A DNA stretch of 59,390 nt, from contig CAMAPG010000002.1 in assembly GCA_945859965.1 (NCBI GenBank), positions 1-59,390 of the forward strand. Reading direction: 5' to 3'. The notes beneath the pieces were generated by a model that worked only from the letters and a program-made list of their open reading frames with translations, was not told the origin of the DNA and searched no databases. Below, piece after piece: positions 1 to 8,546 of this stretch (position 1 is its first letter; each line of letters begins with the position of its first letter). The position numbers were made by a program, and so were the translations under genes. The stretch is from Opitutus sp. GAS368. Lineage in GTDB: Bacteria > Verrucomicrobiota > Verrucomicrobiia > Opitutales > Opitutaceae.

Positions 1-217
1 CGCCGGTCGCGGTGACATCGAGGTAGTGCGGCGGGAAGGGATACGGCCGGGAATTTGTTGCGGAGCCGCGGGATGATGAGCGTCTCCGAAGGGTTTGCCT
101 CGATAGTCGCTAGGAATCGATGAAGCGGTGCGCTGCATCGATTGGCACCCCGAATGGGCAGAACAACCCGGCGAGCCCGAAGCAGATGACCGAGAGAAAA
201 AACCCGGAAATTTGCAT
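1..217 (-). pseudogene. possible broken start of a secreted-protein gene, cut by window edge
   Basis: An ATG at 217..215 opens a 35-codon frame with a signal-peptide-like start (MQISGFFLSVICFGLAGLF) that ends at TAG 112..110. The next frame over stays open to the window edge and reads like ordinary protein (YRGKPFGDAHHPAAPQQIPG). It resembles, from memory only, a segment common in secreted carbohydrate-active proteins of Verrucomicrobia. Together this suggests an exported protein whose frame is broken by a small indel. The alternative is chance open frames next to a gene outside the window. Forward-strand frames here have no protein-like composition. Confidence 0.25.
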
Positions 218-235
218 TGTGGGGAGGAGGGAAGC

Positions 236-538
236 TTATGGCCCGCGACTGTACTTCTCTTTGAATTCGGCGTCGGCCGCCGCTTTGCCCCAAACCCAGC
301 CGGTCGAGGAGTCGGAGGCGGAGGGCATGTTGTAGCGGGCGGCAGCCTCTTGTTGCGCTTGCAGCAAGGATGCGTTGGGAGGCCCACCCATTTTCTGGAG
401 CTATTCAGAGCGACGAATGACGTAGTCGTTGTAGCCCGAAGGCCTGAGACCGGGGCGGTAAACGGTGACCGGTTTCGCGGGCGAACCACAACCGCCAGCC
501 ACCGCTGCGCAGGCGAGACATAGGGCCAGCCGGATCGT
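236..538 (-). pseudogene. small lipoprotein gene interrupted by an in-frame TAG
   Basis: The reverse strand reads TIRLALCLACAAVAGGCGSP, a short hydrophobic signal ending in a lipobox (VAGGC), then about 28 residues to TAG 403..401. The same frame continues for 54 codons (LQKMGGPPNASLLQAQQEAA, later GWVWGKAAADAEFKEKYSRG) to TAA 238..236. Both halves look like real protein. There is no ATG at the expected place: the codon before the signal is ACG at 538..536, one base from ATG. A missing start and an internal stop in one frame suggest a decayed small outer-membrane lipoprotein gene. A sequencing error or a true short lipoprotein (401..538) cannot be excluded. Confidence 0.4.
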
Positions 539-565
539 GGCGCCAACGTACGGGTTAGCGGTGGC

Positions 566-715
566 ATGGCAAGCGGCGAGCTGGCACACTTGCAGGCCGA
601 AAACCAACGACTGCGTGGGAGACAGATTCCTCCGGCGGAACTGGAAAGTCTTCGGGCGGACCATGCGGCGTTGCTGCGGATGCGAGCGGAACTGAATGCG
701 CTGAAATTTTTGTGA
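566..715 (+). CDS. short coiled-coil open frame, possible gene fragment
   Basis: Forty-nine codons from ATG 566 give a Leu/Ala/Arg/Glu-rich peptide (LAHLQAENQRLRGRQIPPAE, then LRADHAALLRMRAELNALK) with clear heptad spacing. The composition is that of a coiled coil. The frame is closed by TAG 42 bases upstream of the ATG, and no signal peptide or domain is visible. It may be a very small protein or the tail of a larger gene whose front has decayed, as the neighbouring frames also look broken. It ends directly against the stop of the convergent acetyltransferase gene. Function unknown. Confidence 0.3.
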   Translation: MASGELAHLQAENQRLRGRQIPPAELESLRADHAALLRMRAELNALKFL

Positions 716-1474
716 CTAACGGCGGACGGAGAGGCGCTCTTTTTGGCGGCCCGTGGCGTCGAAGTTGGCTGGGTCGAGCCAGCGGAGAAAACCGGTCTGA
801 AGGGCGGGCCATTCCGCTTCGGTGATCGAATACCACGCGGTGTCGCGCGAACGGCCATTCTGAATGACGGCATTGCGAAAAATGCCTTCGAAGGAAAAAC
901 CGAGGCGCTCCGCCGCGGCGCGGGAGGCGGCGTTCAGGAGATTGCATTTCCACACGGTGCGCCGGTAGCCGAGGCTGAAGGCGCGCTCTATCATGAGAAA
1001 CATCGCCTCGGTTGCCGCCGGCTTGCGCTGGAGCAAGGGCGAGTAGGCGAGGTGGCCTATCTCGATAGCGCCGTTGGCGGGATCGATATTCAGGTACGCG
1101 GCCACGCCGCCGGGCTGGCCGGTGGAGCGATCGATGAGGGCGTAGAAGAGTGTGGTGGGGTCACGTAATGTTTCCTCGATCCACCGATAGTAGTCGTCGA
1201 AGGACGAAAAAGGCCCGTAAGGGAGGTAAGTCCAGTTCCGGCCTTCCGCATCGAGGGTGTTCACTTCCCACAGCGATTTCCCGTGGCGCGCCGCGTCGAG
1301 GGCCTCGAGACGGTAAAAGCGGCCATCCAGCGGCTCGCATCGCGGAAAGGGCGCGGCTTTCCAAGTCGGCACCACCCATCCGATGGGCTGGCCGAGATGA
1401 TTGAAGTCGTGAGGTATGGGGCGGGTTGGATTCACATGAGCCTGGCTGGGAAATGCAATGCGCAGCCATGTCAT
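716..1474 (-). CDS. GNAT family N-acetyltransferase (RimJ/RimL type)
   Basis: A 252-residue GNAT-fold protein expected to transfer acetyl groups from acetyl-CoA to an amine. The core lies in the second half: a beta-strand AAYLNIDPANGAIEIGHLAY, the acetyl-CoA loop LQRKPAATEA, then ERAFSLGYRRTVWKCNLLNA and AAERLGFSFEGIFRN, the order seen in RimJ/RimL-like acetyltransferases. The N-terminal 50 residues (HDFNHLGQPIGWVVP) match the extended type of this family. An in-frame GTG at 1435 would give a protein 13 residues shorter and is an equally plausible start. The substrate cannot be inferred. It is a single gene, convergent with the small frame at 566..715. Confidence 0.85.
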   Translation of the reverse strand: MTWLRIAFPSQAHVNPTRPIPHDFNHLGQPIGWVVPTWKAAPFPRCEPLDGRFYRLEALDAARHGKSLWEVNTLDAEGRNWTYLPYGPFSSFDDYYRWIEETLRDPTTLFYALIDRSTGQPGGVAAYLNIDPANGAIEIGHLAYSPLLQRKPAATEAMFLMIERAFSLGYRRTVWKCNLLNAASRAAAERLGFSFEGIFRNAVIQNGRSRDTAWYSITEAEWPALQTGFLRWLDPANFDATGRQKERLSVRR

Positions 1475-1606
1475 AGCCCGCGGCTGAAGGAAATGGGTGG
1501 TTTTTCAGTCTGGTGGGCGGGGTCCGGCAAAAGGAGCATTGACAAGGAGGGGCTCCGCTTTGTCTTTTCCTCCCTCTTTGTGGGGCGCAGACGCCTCCCA
1601 AGCCAC

Positions 1607-1681
<75 letters not shown>

Positions 1682-1847
1682 TTTTTACGGTCGGTTGAGA
1701 GGGGAAGACAATCCCTTCGGCTGGCATTGGTAAAAATGCCCACGGCGTCAAAGTTTTGGTTGCCTTCGATCGGTCCGGCCGTATGACCTGATCCTCTTTT
1801 CCACTACGCCTGCCTCCAATTCCGGGGTGACAGGGGGAACGAAAACC

Positions 1848-2624
1848 ATGAAACAACCGCATAAACTCAACGTTACGCCGCGCGCCCAGACAGGCCGCAG
1901 CGCCTCCCGTCGGCTCCGCAAGGCCAATCAAGTCCCGGCCATCCTTTACGGAAAGCACACGAAGCCGGAGAGCCTCACGATCGATGGCCCGGAATTTACC
2001 CGCCTGATCAAGGCTGTGGCCGGTTCCGCCACGCTGGTTGAACTCACTCGCAAGGACAAGGCCGACAAGGCTTTATCATTCTTCCAGGAGGTTCAGCGCG
2101 ATCCCATTACCGACAAATATCTCCACGTCGACCTTCGCGAAGTAAAGGCGGACGAGAAGTTCGAAATCCGCGTCAACCTGCACCTCGCCGGTGAGTCGTT
2201 TGGCGTGAAGAACCAGAGCGGCGTGTTGGAAACGCCCACCTATGCGGTGCGCATCCGCTGCCTGCCGAAGGATCTCCCTCCTTTTATCGAAGTCGATGTC
2301 ACGGAGCTCAAGGTCGGCGAAACCATTCACGTGGGTGAGCTGAAGCAGATCCCCGGAGTCGATTTTCTCGACGATAAGTCCCAGCCCGTCGTTTCGTGCG
2401 TCGAGCCGGTGGCCGAAATCGTCACCGAAGCCCCGGTGGCCGCTGCCGCCACGGCCGAAGGCGCCGCCGCCGCTCCAGCTGCTGGTGCTGCCGCTCCCAC
2501 CGCCGATGGCAAAGCCGCCCCTGCCGCCGACGGCAAGGCCGCCGCTCCTGCCGCCGCTGGCGACAAGAAGGCCGCCGCTCCGGCTGCGGGCGACAAGAAG
2601 CCCGCTGCACCCGCCAAGAAGTAA
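1848..2624 (+). CDS. rplY: 50S ribosomal protein L25 (CTC/TL5 form)
   Basis: L25 binds 5S rRNA in the large ribosomal subunit. The 258-residue product has the L25 domain at about 1-95 (NVTPRAQTGRSASRRLRKAN, VPAILYGK) and the TL5 C-terminal beta domain at about 96-185 (FIEVDVTELKVGETIHVGEL), the long CTC form. Beyond residue 200 is a low-complexity Ala/Lys/Pro tail with repeats of the type AAPAADGKAA and DKKAAAPA, a common variable extension. ATG 1848 is preferred over an in-frame start 21 bases upstream because MKQPHKLNV matches the family N-terminus. It heads a block of translation and replication genes and is followed 61 bases later by pth. Confidence 0.95.
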   Translation: MKQPHKLNVTPRAQTGRSASRRLRKANQVPAILYGKHTKPESLTIDGPEFTRLIKAVAGSATLVELTRKDKADKALSFFQEVQRDPITDKYLHVDLREVKADEKFEIRVNLHLAGESFGVKNQSGVLETPTYAVRIRCLPKDLPPFIEVDVTELKVGETIHVGELKQIPGVDFLDDKSQPVVSCVEPVAEIVTEAPVAAAATAEGAAAAPAAGAAAPTADGKAAPAADGKAAAPAAAGDKKAAAPAAGDKKPAAPAKK

Positions 2625-2685
2625 GTTTTTCCCCGGACCGGCCCGCCGCTTGACCCGGCTGGCCGGTCCGATTGTTCTTTGAGTC

Positions 2686-3285
2686 ATGTCCATCTCGCTC
2701 GTTGCCGGTCTCGGCAACCCGGGCCGTGATTACGCCGATACCCGCCATAACCTGGGCTGGGTCGTAATCGACGCCCTGGCCCGCCGTCAGGGACTTTCCT
2801 GGCAAAAGGAGCGCCGCTTCGACGCCGAAGTCGCCCGCTGGGACTACGCGCCTGGCCAGACCCGCTGGTTGGTGAAGCCGCTGTCGTTTATGAACGACAG
2901 TGGAGTCCCGCTCCGGTCGTTCGCCAGTTTTCACAAGATTCCGACGTCCGCGATCCTCGCCGTTTACGACGAAATCGCGATCGACCTCGGCCGCGTGAAG
3001 ATTTCTGTCACCGGCAGCGCCGGCGGCCACAACGGCGTCGCTAGTCTGCTGGAGCATCTCGGTGACGGATTTATCCGCTACCGGGTTGGAATCGGCCCGA
3101 AGGAGCCGGTGGAGATGGACCTCAAGGATTTCGTTTTAGGAAAATTTTCGCCCGCTCAACTCAAAATCATCGACCAGACCCTAGATTCCACTCTCCAAGG
3201 CCTCGCATTGCTCCTCGAAAGCGGTGTTGCCCGGGCCATGAACCTCCTCAATCGTAGAGCTCAAAATGAACCCGACCAAACGTAA
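2686..3285 (+). CDS. pth: peptidyl-tRNA hydrolase
   Basis: Pth cleaves the ester bond of peptidyl-tRNAs released from stalled ribosomes and so recycles tRNA. The 199-residue protein has the family landmarks: VAGLGNPGRDYADTRHNLGW at the N-terminus with the catalytic-region Asn and His, KPLSFMNDSGVPL, YDEIAIDLGRVKISVTGSAGG and GGHNGVASL. Its length is normal for bacterial Pth. The rplY-pth pairing is widespread. Its 3' end overlaps the start of rpsF by 20 bases, which suggests cotranscription and translational coupling. Confidence 0.96.
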   Translation: MSISLVAGLGNPGRDYADTRHNLGWVVIDALARRQGLSWQKERRFDAEVARWDYAPGQTRWLVKPLSFMNDSGVPLRSFASFHKIPTSAILAVYDEIAIDLGRVKISVTGSAGGHNGVASLLEHLGDGFIRYRVGIGPKEPVEMDLKDFVLGKFSPAQLKIIDQTLDSTLQGLALLLESGVARAMNLLNRRAQNEPDQT

Positions 3286-3562
3286 CTACCGCGCGACCTT
3301 CATCCTCGATAATCGCGGCAAGGAAGATTCCATCGACCAGATCATCGAGGGCGTGAAAAAAGACATCTCGGCCGTGCAGGGCGAGGTCACCTCCGTCGAA
3401 AACATCGGCAAGAAGGACTTCATCCGCGTCACCGACCGGAAGTTCACCGGCGCTGCCTACGTGCACATGGCCTTCTCTGCTCCCGCCGAGGGCCCGGCCC
3501 AGCTCAAGGAACGTCTCCGCCTCAACAGCAGCGTCTACCGCACCTTCGTCCAGAGCGCCTGA
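3266..3562 (+). CDS. rpsF: 30S ribosomal protein S6
   Basis: S6 is a small-subunit protein of the platform region, which in bacteria binds S18. The 98-residue product begins MNPTKRNYRATFILDNRGKE and has the compact alpha/beta layout of S6, with the final strand region YVHMAFSAPAEGPAQLKERL. The ATG lies inside the end of pth, so start and stop overlap. ssb follows after 23 bases, the classical rpsF-ssb order. rpsR (S18), usually the next gene, is not in this window. Confidence 0.93.
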   Translation: MNPTKRNYRATFILDNRGKEDSIDQIIEGVKKDISAVQGEVTSVENIGKKDFIRVTDRKFTGAAYVHMAFSAPAEGPAQLKERLRLNSSVYRTFVQSA

Positions 3563-3585
3563 GCGCCGGACCGCTGCGCCACCCC

Positions 3586-4062
3586 ATGGCCTACCTCAAC
3601 AAAGTCTTCCTCATCGGCAACCTGACGCGCGATCCCGAACTGCGGGTTACGCCCAAGGGCACGGCCATCTGTCAGTTTGGCATCGCGGTGAACCGTCAAT
3701 TCAAGGACGAGTCTGGCGCGACCCGGGATGAGACGACGTTTGTGGACATCGAGGCGTGGGGCAAGCAGGGCGAGCTCGTTTCCAAGTACCTTTCGAAGGG
3801 CAGCCTCGCGATGGTCGAGGGCCGCCTGAAGTTCGACCAGTGGGAGGACAAGACCAGCGGCCAGAAACGCAGCAAGCTTAAGGTCGTCCTCGATAACGTC
3901 CAGTTTCTCTCCACCCGCGGCGGCGCGGCGGGTGGCGGTGGCGGTGGAGCCGCTCCCGACGAGGCCGGCGAAGCGCCTTCGCCCGAGCGTCATGCTCCCC
4001 CGGCCCGCGGCGCCAAACCGGCGGCGGCGGCCGAGACCGTCGACGAAGACGTGCCGTTTTGA
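3586..4062 (+). CDS. ssb: single-stranded DNA-binding protein
   Basis: SSB coats single-stranded DNA during replication, recombination and repair. Of 158 residues, about 1-108 form the OB fold (MAYLNKVFLIGNLTRDPELR, FGIAVNRQFKDESG, FVDIEAWGKQGELVSKYLSK, GSLAMVEGRLKFDQWEDK). A Gly/Pro/Ala-rich linker (108-148) follows. The protein ends in an acidic tip, VDEDVPF, the peptide by which bacterial SSBs recruit partner proteins. It sits between rpsF and rplI in a replication and translation block. Confidence 0.97.
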   Translation: MAYLNKVFLIGNLTRDPELRVTPKGTAICQFGIAVNRQFKDESGATRDETTFVDIEAWGKQGELVSKYLSKGSLAMVEGRLKFDQWEDKTSGQKRSKLKVVLDNVQFLSTRGGAAGGGGGGAAPDEAGEAPSPERHAPPARGAKPAAAAETVDEDVPF

Positions 4063-4125
4063 GCGCGGACCTGTCTCCTTAAGCCTACCGCTTACATCTC
4101 TTAAAACTTACAACTAAATCCTCCC

Positions 4126-4608
4126 ATGGCCTACAATGAAGTTCTGCTCGTCAAACCCGTCGATGGTCTCGGCGGCGAAGGCGACCAAGTCAAAGTCCGC
4201 GCCGGTTACGCGCGCAATTATCTCCTTCCCCGCAGCATCGCGGTGCCGGTGACCACCGCCAATCGCAAGCAGGTCGAGGCGCTGAAGAAGCGTCGCGGCG
4301 AGCGCGAAGCGCATGAGCTCAACGGCGCGCAGGAGCTCGCCAAGAAGCTCGAGAAGACCGGTCTCGCATTCGCCGTGAAGACGGGCGAGGGCGGCAAGAT
4401 GTTCGGCGCGATCACCGCCACCGACATCCACGACAAACTCGTGGCGGCCGGGATCGACGTGGAAAAGCGCCGCATCCACCTGCACACGCCGGTCAAGACG
4501 ATCGGCAAGCACACCGTGAAGGTGAAGCTGCACTCCGATGTGACCGTCGAACTCAATTTCGACGTTGTCTCGGAGAATCCGATCGTCGCCTCCGAGGAGA
4601 AGAAATAA
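4126..4608 (+). CDS. rplI: 50S ribosomal protein L9
   Basis: L9 is an elongated large-subunit protein that bridges ribosomes and affects reading-frame maintenance. The 160 residues show the conserved N-domain (NEVLLVKPVDGLGGEGDQVK, VRAGYARNYLLPRSIAVP), the connecting helix (60-90, rich in Arg/Glu/Lys) and the C-domain (KTGEGGKMFGAITATDIHDK, VTVELNFDVVSE). It is separated from ssb by 63 bases without rpsR. A hairpin terminator lies downstream at 4632. Confidence 0.96.
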   Translation: MAYNEVLLVKPVDGLGGEGDQVKVRAGYARNYLLPRSIAVPVTTANRKQVEALKKRRGEREAHELNGAQELAKKLEKTGLAFAVKTGEGGKMFGAITATDIHDKLVAAGIDVEKRRIHLHTPVKTIGKHTVKVKLHSDVTVELNFDVVSENPIVASEEKK

Positions 4609-4631
4609 TCTCGCGGCGACCCTTTTGCGCG

Positions 4632-4657
4632 AGCCGCGTCCCCGGGGCGCGGCTTTT
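4632..4657 (+). terminator. rho-independent terminator after rplI
   Basis: The stem AGCCGCG (4632-4638) pairs with CGCGGCT (4648-4654) around a tccccgggg loop and is followed by TTTT. It lies 24 bases after the rplI stop and separates the ribosomal-protein run from dnaB. Confidence 0.7.
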
Positions 4658-4747
4658 GCGTTTGGGGCGCGCGGTTGTGAGTTAAGCGAGAATAACTCCG
4701 CATTGCCTTCTTTCGCTTCGCCCGCTCGCATTTCCTCTTTCCTTTGA

Positions 4748-6145
4748 ATGGCTGAAGCCGTCGCTACCTTCCCCTCCACCCGTCGTTCCGACGGGGCGCC
4801 CGCGGTCTTCACCGGCCGCACGGCACCGCATAGCGTCGAAGCGGAAGAGTATTTGCTCTCCTGCTGCCTGTTGGACGGCGCCGACGTCATTTCCCGCTGC
4901 CTGGAAGCCCGGATCCGGCCGGAATCGTTTTACCTGGCGACGCACGCCATCGTCTATGAACGCCTGCTCGAGCTTTACAATCGCCAGAGCCCGATCGACA
5001 TCGCGGTCCTGGCCGAGGAGCTCAAGACCGCCAAACAGCTCGATTCGATCGGCGGCTATGCGTTCCTGACGCAGGTGAGCAGCCGCATCCCGACGACGGC
5101 CCAAGCGGGGTATTTCATTGAGAAAGTCCGCGAACTGCACCTGCTGCGCGAGCTGATCAAGTCGGCCACCGGCGCGGTCGAGGACTGCTACAATTTTTCG
5201 GGAGGGATCGACGAGTTTGTCGACAAGGTTGAGCAAAGCCTCTTCGCCGTGACCCAGAATCGCGTGAGCGAAAGCGCGAAGCAGATGAAGGAGCCGACGC
5301 GCGAGGCCATGAACGTCATCACCAAGATGATGATGAAGAAAGGCGAGCTCACCGGGGTCAGCTCCGGCTTCAAGGACCTCGATGCGCTGACCTTCGGTTT
5401 CCAGCGGCAGGAAATGATCGTGCTCGCGGCCCGTCCCTCGATGGGAAAGACCTCGCTGGCGCTCAATTTTGCCGAGGCGGCGGCGATGCCGAAGCGGGGC
5501 GAAGGGGTGGCGGCGCTGGTGTTTTCGCTCGAAATGAGCTCCTCGCAGCTTGCCTTGCGCATGCTGTGCTCGCGGGCGCGCGTGAACATGAAACTGCTGC
5601 GGGACGGCCTGCTGTCGAAGAACGGCACCGAACAGTCGGAATTGATCAAGGCGGCGGATGAATTCTCCAAGGCGCCCATCTTCATCGACGATTCGAGCGC
5701 GATTTCGATCATACAGCTCCGGGCCAAGGCGCGGCGCATCCATGCCCGGCACAAACTGGGGTTTATCGTCGTCGATTACCTCCAGCTCCTCAGCCCGACC
5801 GACTCAAAAACGCCTCGCGAACAGCAGGTGGCGGAGGCCTCGCGCGGATTAAAGGCCTTGGCGAAGGAACTCGACGTGCCCGTGCTTGTATTAAGTCAAC
5901 TCAACCGCTCCTCCGAGAAGGAAAACCGCACCCCCCGCCTGGCGGATTTGCGTGAATCCGGCTCGATCGAGCAAGATGCTGACGTAGTTCTCATGCTGGC
6001 CCGACCCAAAGACGCAGACGAAAAATTCCAAGTTGCCGCCGACTCGGCCGAGTTAATCGTTGCCAAGCAACGAAACGGGCCGGTAGGAGAGTTGAAACTT
6101 ACGTTCCTCCGAGACATCACCCGCTTTGAAAACTATACTCAGTAA
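4748..6145 (+). CDS. dnaB: replicative DNA helicase DnaB
   Basis: DnaB is the hexameric helicase that unwinds the chromosome at the replication fork using ATP. The 465 residues contain the N-terminal primase-interaction domain (HSVEAEEYLLSCCLLDGADV, YERLLELYNRQSPIDIAVLA) and the RecA-like motor: Walker A ARPSMGKTS near residue 230, MSSSQLALRMLCSRARVNMK, Walker B FIVVDYLQLLS, then VLVLSQLNRSSE and LRESGSIEQDADVVLML. No intein is present. The 3' end overlaps the possible TTG start of bamA by 20 bases, linking replication and envelope genes in one transcript. Confidence 0.97.
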   Translation: MAEAVATFPSTRRSDGAPAVFTGRTAPHSVEAEEYLLSCCLLDGADVISRCLEARIRPESFYLATHAIVYERLLELYNRQSPIDIAVLAEELKTAKQLDSIGGYAFLTQVSSRIPTTAQAGYFIEKVRELHLLRELIKSATGAVEDCYNFSGGIDEFVDKVEQSLFAVTQNRVSESAKQMKEPTREAMNVITKMMMKKGELTGVSSGFKDLDALTFGFQRQEMIVLAARPSMGKTSLALNFAEAAAMPKRGEGVAALVFSLEMSSSQLALRMLCSRARVNMKLLRDGLLSKNGTEQSELIKAADEFSKAPIFIDDSSAISIIQLRAKARRIHARHKLGFIVVDYLQLLSPTDSKTPREQQVAEASRGLKALAKELDVPVLVLSQLNRSSEKENRTPRLADLRESGSIEQDADVVLMLARPKDADEKFQVAADSAELIVAKQRNGPVGELKLTFLRDITRFENYTQ

Positions 6146-8507
6146 CCCGGTGCGCAGGGTCACCTGGCCCATTTTCGCCTTTTTATTAGCACTCGTGGCG
6201 GGCGAGTCGCACGGATGGGCCCAGGCCCAGCCACCGGCCCAGCCCGGCCAGCCGACGCCGGTGCTTTACAAAGTGGGGACGATAACGGTCAAATTCGTCG
6301 GCACGGCCAGCATCAACGAGCAGGTGGTCCGCGCCAACATGCAGGTGCGGGAAGGCGGGGATCTCGACGACTCGATGATCGACCGTGACATCCGCTCCCT
6401 CTACCGGACGGGCCTGTTTGAGTTTGTCGAGGTCCGTCGCGGTGATGTCGGCGCGGACCGCACCGTTGACCTCGTGTTTGAGGTGACCCCGAAATACCGG
6501 ATTTCGACGATCAAGTACGACGGCAACGTCAAGGTGAAGACCCGGTCGCTGGAGAAGGAAGTCAAATCCAAGCGCAGCCTTTCGCTCGACGAACGCCAGA
6601 TCAAGGATGACGCCGAAAAAATCCGCGAATATTACCAGAAGGCGGGCTACAACCAGTCCCAGATCACCTACGTCATCGACCGCGACCGGGTGACCGGTTT
6701 CGGCGCGGTGACCTTCAAGATCAAGGAAGGCAACAAGGTCAAAATTCAGGAAATCCGCTTTACCGGCAACGACCACGTCAAGGCCCGCACCCTCCGCAAG
6801 GAGATGGAGACGAAAAAGCGGACATGGATCTCCTGGCTGTTCGGCACGGGCCGGTTCAAGGACGATCAGTTCGAAGACGACTTGGACAAGCTGCGCGACT
6901 ATTACCGCGAGCAGGGTTTCCTCGACGTTGAAATCGCCCCGGACAAGATCGCCTACGATTATCCGACGCCGAAGAAGATGCTCATCACCATCGCGGTGGT
7001 GGAAGGCCGCCAGTACCGGATCGGCGACATCACCTTTACCGGTAATAAACTGTACCCGACGGATTTGCTGCGCCGCCTGCTGCGGCAGCGCACCGGCGCG
7101 GTGTTTGCCCCGGCTAAACTCGATAAGGACAGCGAACGCCTGCAGGATTTCTACGGTCGTGACGGCTATCTCGACACGCGCGTGCGGCTGGTCCGAAAAC
7201 CGAATGTCGGCACCGGCAACATCGACATCGAATACGCCGTCAACGAAAGCGACAAATTCTACGTGGAGTCCGTGCACATCGAGGGCAACACGAAGACCAA
7301 AAATACCGTCATCCTCCGCGAACTGACGCTGGGACCGGGTGATGTGTTCAACGCGGTGAGCATGAAGATCAGCAAGCTCCGTTTGGAGAACACGCGGTTC
7401 TTCGAAGACGTGAACATGACCGATGAGCCGACGAATCTGCCCGGCCGCCGCCATCTCAAGGTCGCAGTGCGGGAAGGCCGCACGGGCAATCTCTCCTTCG
7501 GCGCGGGCTTCAGCTCGCTGGAGCGCGCCTCGATTTTCGCGGAATTCTCCCAGGGTAATTTCGACCTTTTTAATCCCCATTCCCTTTTCCAGGGTGATGG
7601 CCAGAAATTCCAGCTCCGCCTGCAGTTGGGGTCGCAATCCAGCGAAATCGTCCTGTCATTCGAAGAACCCTGGCTCTTCCAGCAGCAACTCGCCCTCGGC
7701 TTCTCCATTTTCCGCTCGAGCTCCGACTACACCAGCTCGATCTACGAGGAAATCCGCACGGGCGCCGAAGTCTATCTGCGCAAGATGCTGATCCCGCAGA
7801 TGAATATCGAAGGCAAACTGTCTTATCGGTACGAAGTGGTGGACATCAACAACGTCGATCCCTCGGCTTCCGCGATCATCCAGTCGTTTGCGGGCAAGAA
7901 CAGTCTGTCGATGGTCAACTTCCAGTTGCTGCGCGATACGCGCGACAAAATCATCAACACGACCAAGGGTAATTACGCGGAATTTGACACGGGCATTGCC
8001 GGTGGTCCCCTCGGTGGCAGCGAGAATTATTATTCGCTGGAGTTCCGCGGCTCGCAATTTTTCCCGGTCTTCGAGGCCCAGGGCCAGACGCTGGCCCTGC
8101 TGTATCGCGCCGGCGTCAAACAGAACTATGGCGACAGCAAGACGGTTCCGTATTACGATCGGTTTTTCCTCGGTGGACCATATAATTTGCGCGGGTTTGA
8201 GTACCGTAAAGTTGGTCCCAAGGACGCCTCGGGCGAGCCGATCGGCGGTAAAAGCTACGGCTTCTTCAGTGCCGAATACTTCATCGATGTCGTCAGTCCC
8301 ATCCGGGTCGCCTTCTTCTATGACGCCGGCTTCGTGAACAAGGGCGCCTATGACTTTGCTCCCACCCAATACCGGGACAACTTTGGCTTCGGCATCCACT
8401 TGTTCGTGGCCGGTCAGCCGCTCACCCTGGACTTCGGCATCCCGATCACCGCGGACAAAGGTGATAAGAGCAACCAGTTCAACTTTTCCTTTGGCACCCG
8501 GTATTAA
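6126..8507 (+). CDS. bamA: outer membrane protein assembly factor BamA
   Basis: BamA is the Omp85 barrel that inserts beta-barrel proteins into the outer membrane. The 793-residue product has a signal peptide (TWPIFAFLLALVAGESHGWA), five POTRA repeats over about 50-420 (for example VKFVGTASINEQVVRANMQV and YRIGDITFTGNKLYPTDLL), and a C-terminal barrel with FFLGGPYNLRGFEYRKVGP, the conserved loop-6 region carrying the VRGF/Y-like motif. It ends in an aromatic-rich strand (FNFSFGTRY). The first possible start is TTG 6126, inside dnaB. GTG 6150, five bases after the dnaB stop, gives a tidier signal peptide (MRRVTW). The skp-like gene and lpxD follow, the usual envelope-biogenesis order. Confidence 0.95.
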   Translation: MKTILSNPVRRVTWPIFAFLLALVAGESHGWAQAQPPAQPGQPTPVLYKVGTITVKFVGTASINEQVVRANMQVREGGDLDDSMIDRDIRSLYRTGLFEFVEVRRGDVGADRTVDLVFEVTPKYRISTIKYDGNVKVKTRSLEKEVKSKRSLSLDERQIKDDAEKIREYYQKAGYNQSQITYVIDRDRVTGFGAVTFKIKEGNKVKIQEIRFTGNDHVKARTLRKEMETKKRTWISWLFGTGRFKDDQFEDDLDKLRDYYREQGFLDVEIAPDKIAYDYPTPKKMLITIAVVEGRQYRIGDITFTGNKLYPTDLLRRLLRQRTGAVFAPAKLDKDSERLQDFYGRDGYLDTRVRLVRKPNVGTGNIDIEYAVNESDKFYVESVHIEGNTKTKNTVILRELTLGPGDVFNAVSMKISKLRLENTRFFEDVNMTDEPTNLPGRRHLKVAVREGRTGNLSFGAGFSSLERASIFAEFSQGNFDLFNPHSLFQGDGQKFQLRLQLGSQSSEIVLSFEEPWLFQQQLALGFSIFRSSSDYTSSIYEEIRTGAEVYLRKMLIPQMNIEGKLSYRYEVVDINNVDPSASAIIQSFAGKNSLSMVNFQLLRDTRDKIINTTKGNYAEFDTGIAGGPLGGSENYYSLEFRGSQFFPVFEAQGQTLALLYRAGVKQNYGDSKTVPYYDRFFLGGPYNLRGFEYRKVGPKDASGEPIGGKSYGFFSAEYFIDVVSPIRVAFFYDAGFVNKGAYDFAPTQYRDNFGFGIHLFVAGQPLTLDFGIPITADKGDKSNQFNFSFGTRY

Positions 8508-8546
8508 TCCGGCCTAGCCTGACTGTTACTTCAGCAACACCGTTCC

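Noticed and set aside
120-523. Forward open frames at the left edge
   Set aside because: Amino-acid composition is random and they overlap better-supported reverse-strand lipoprotein sequence.
6186-7637. 483-codon reverse open frame
   Set aside because: Antisense to bamA POTRA repeats.
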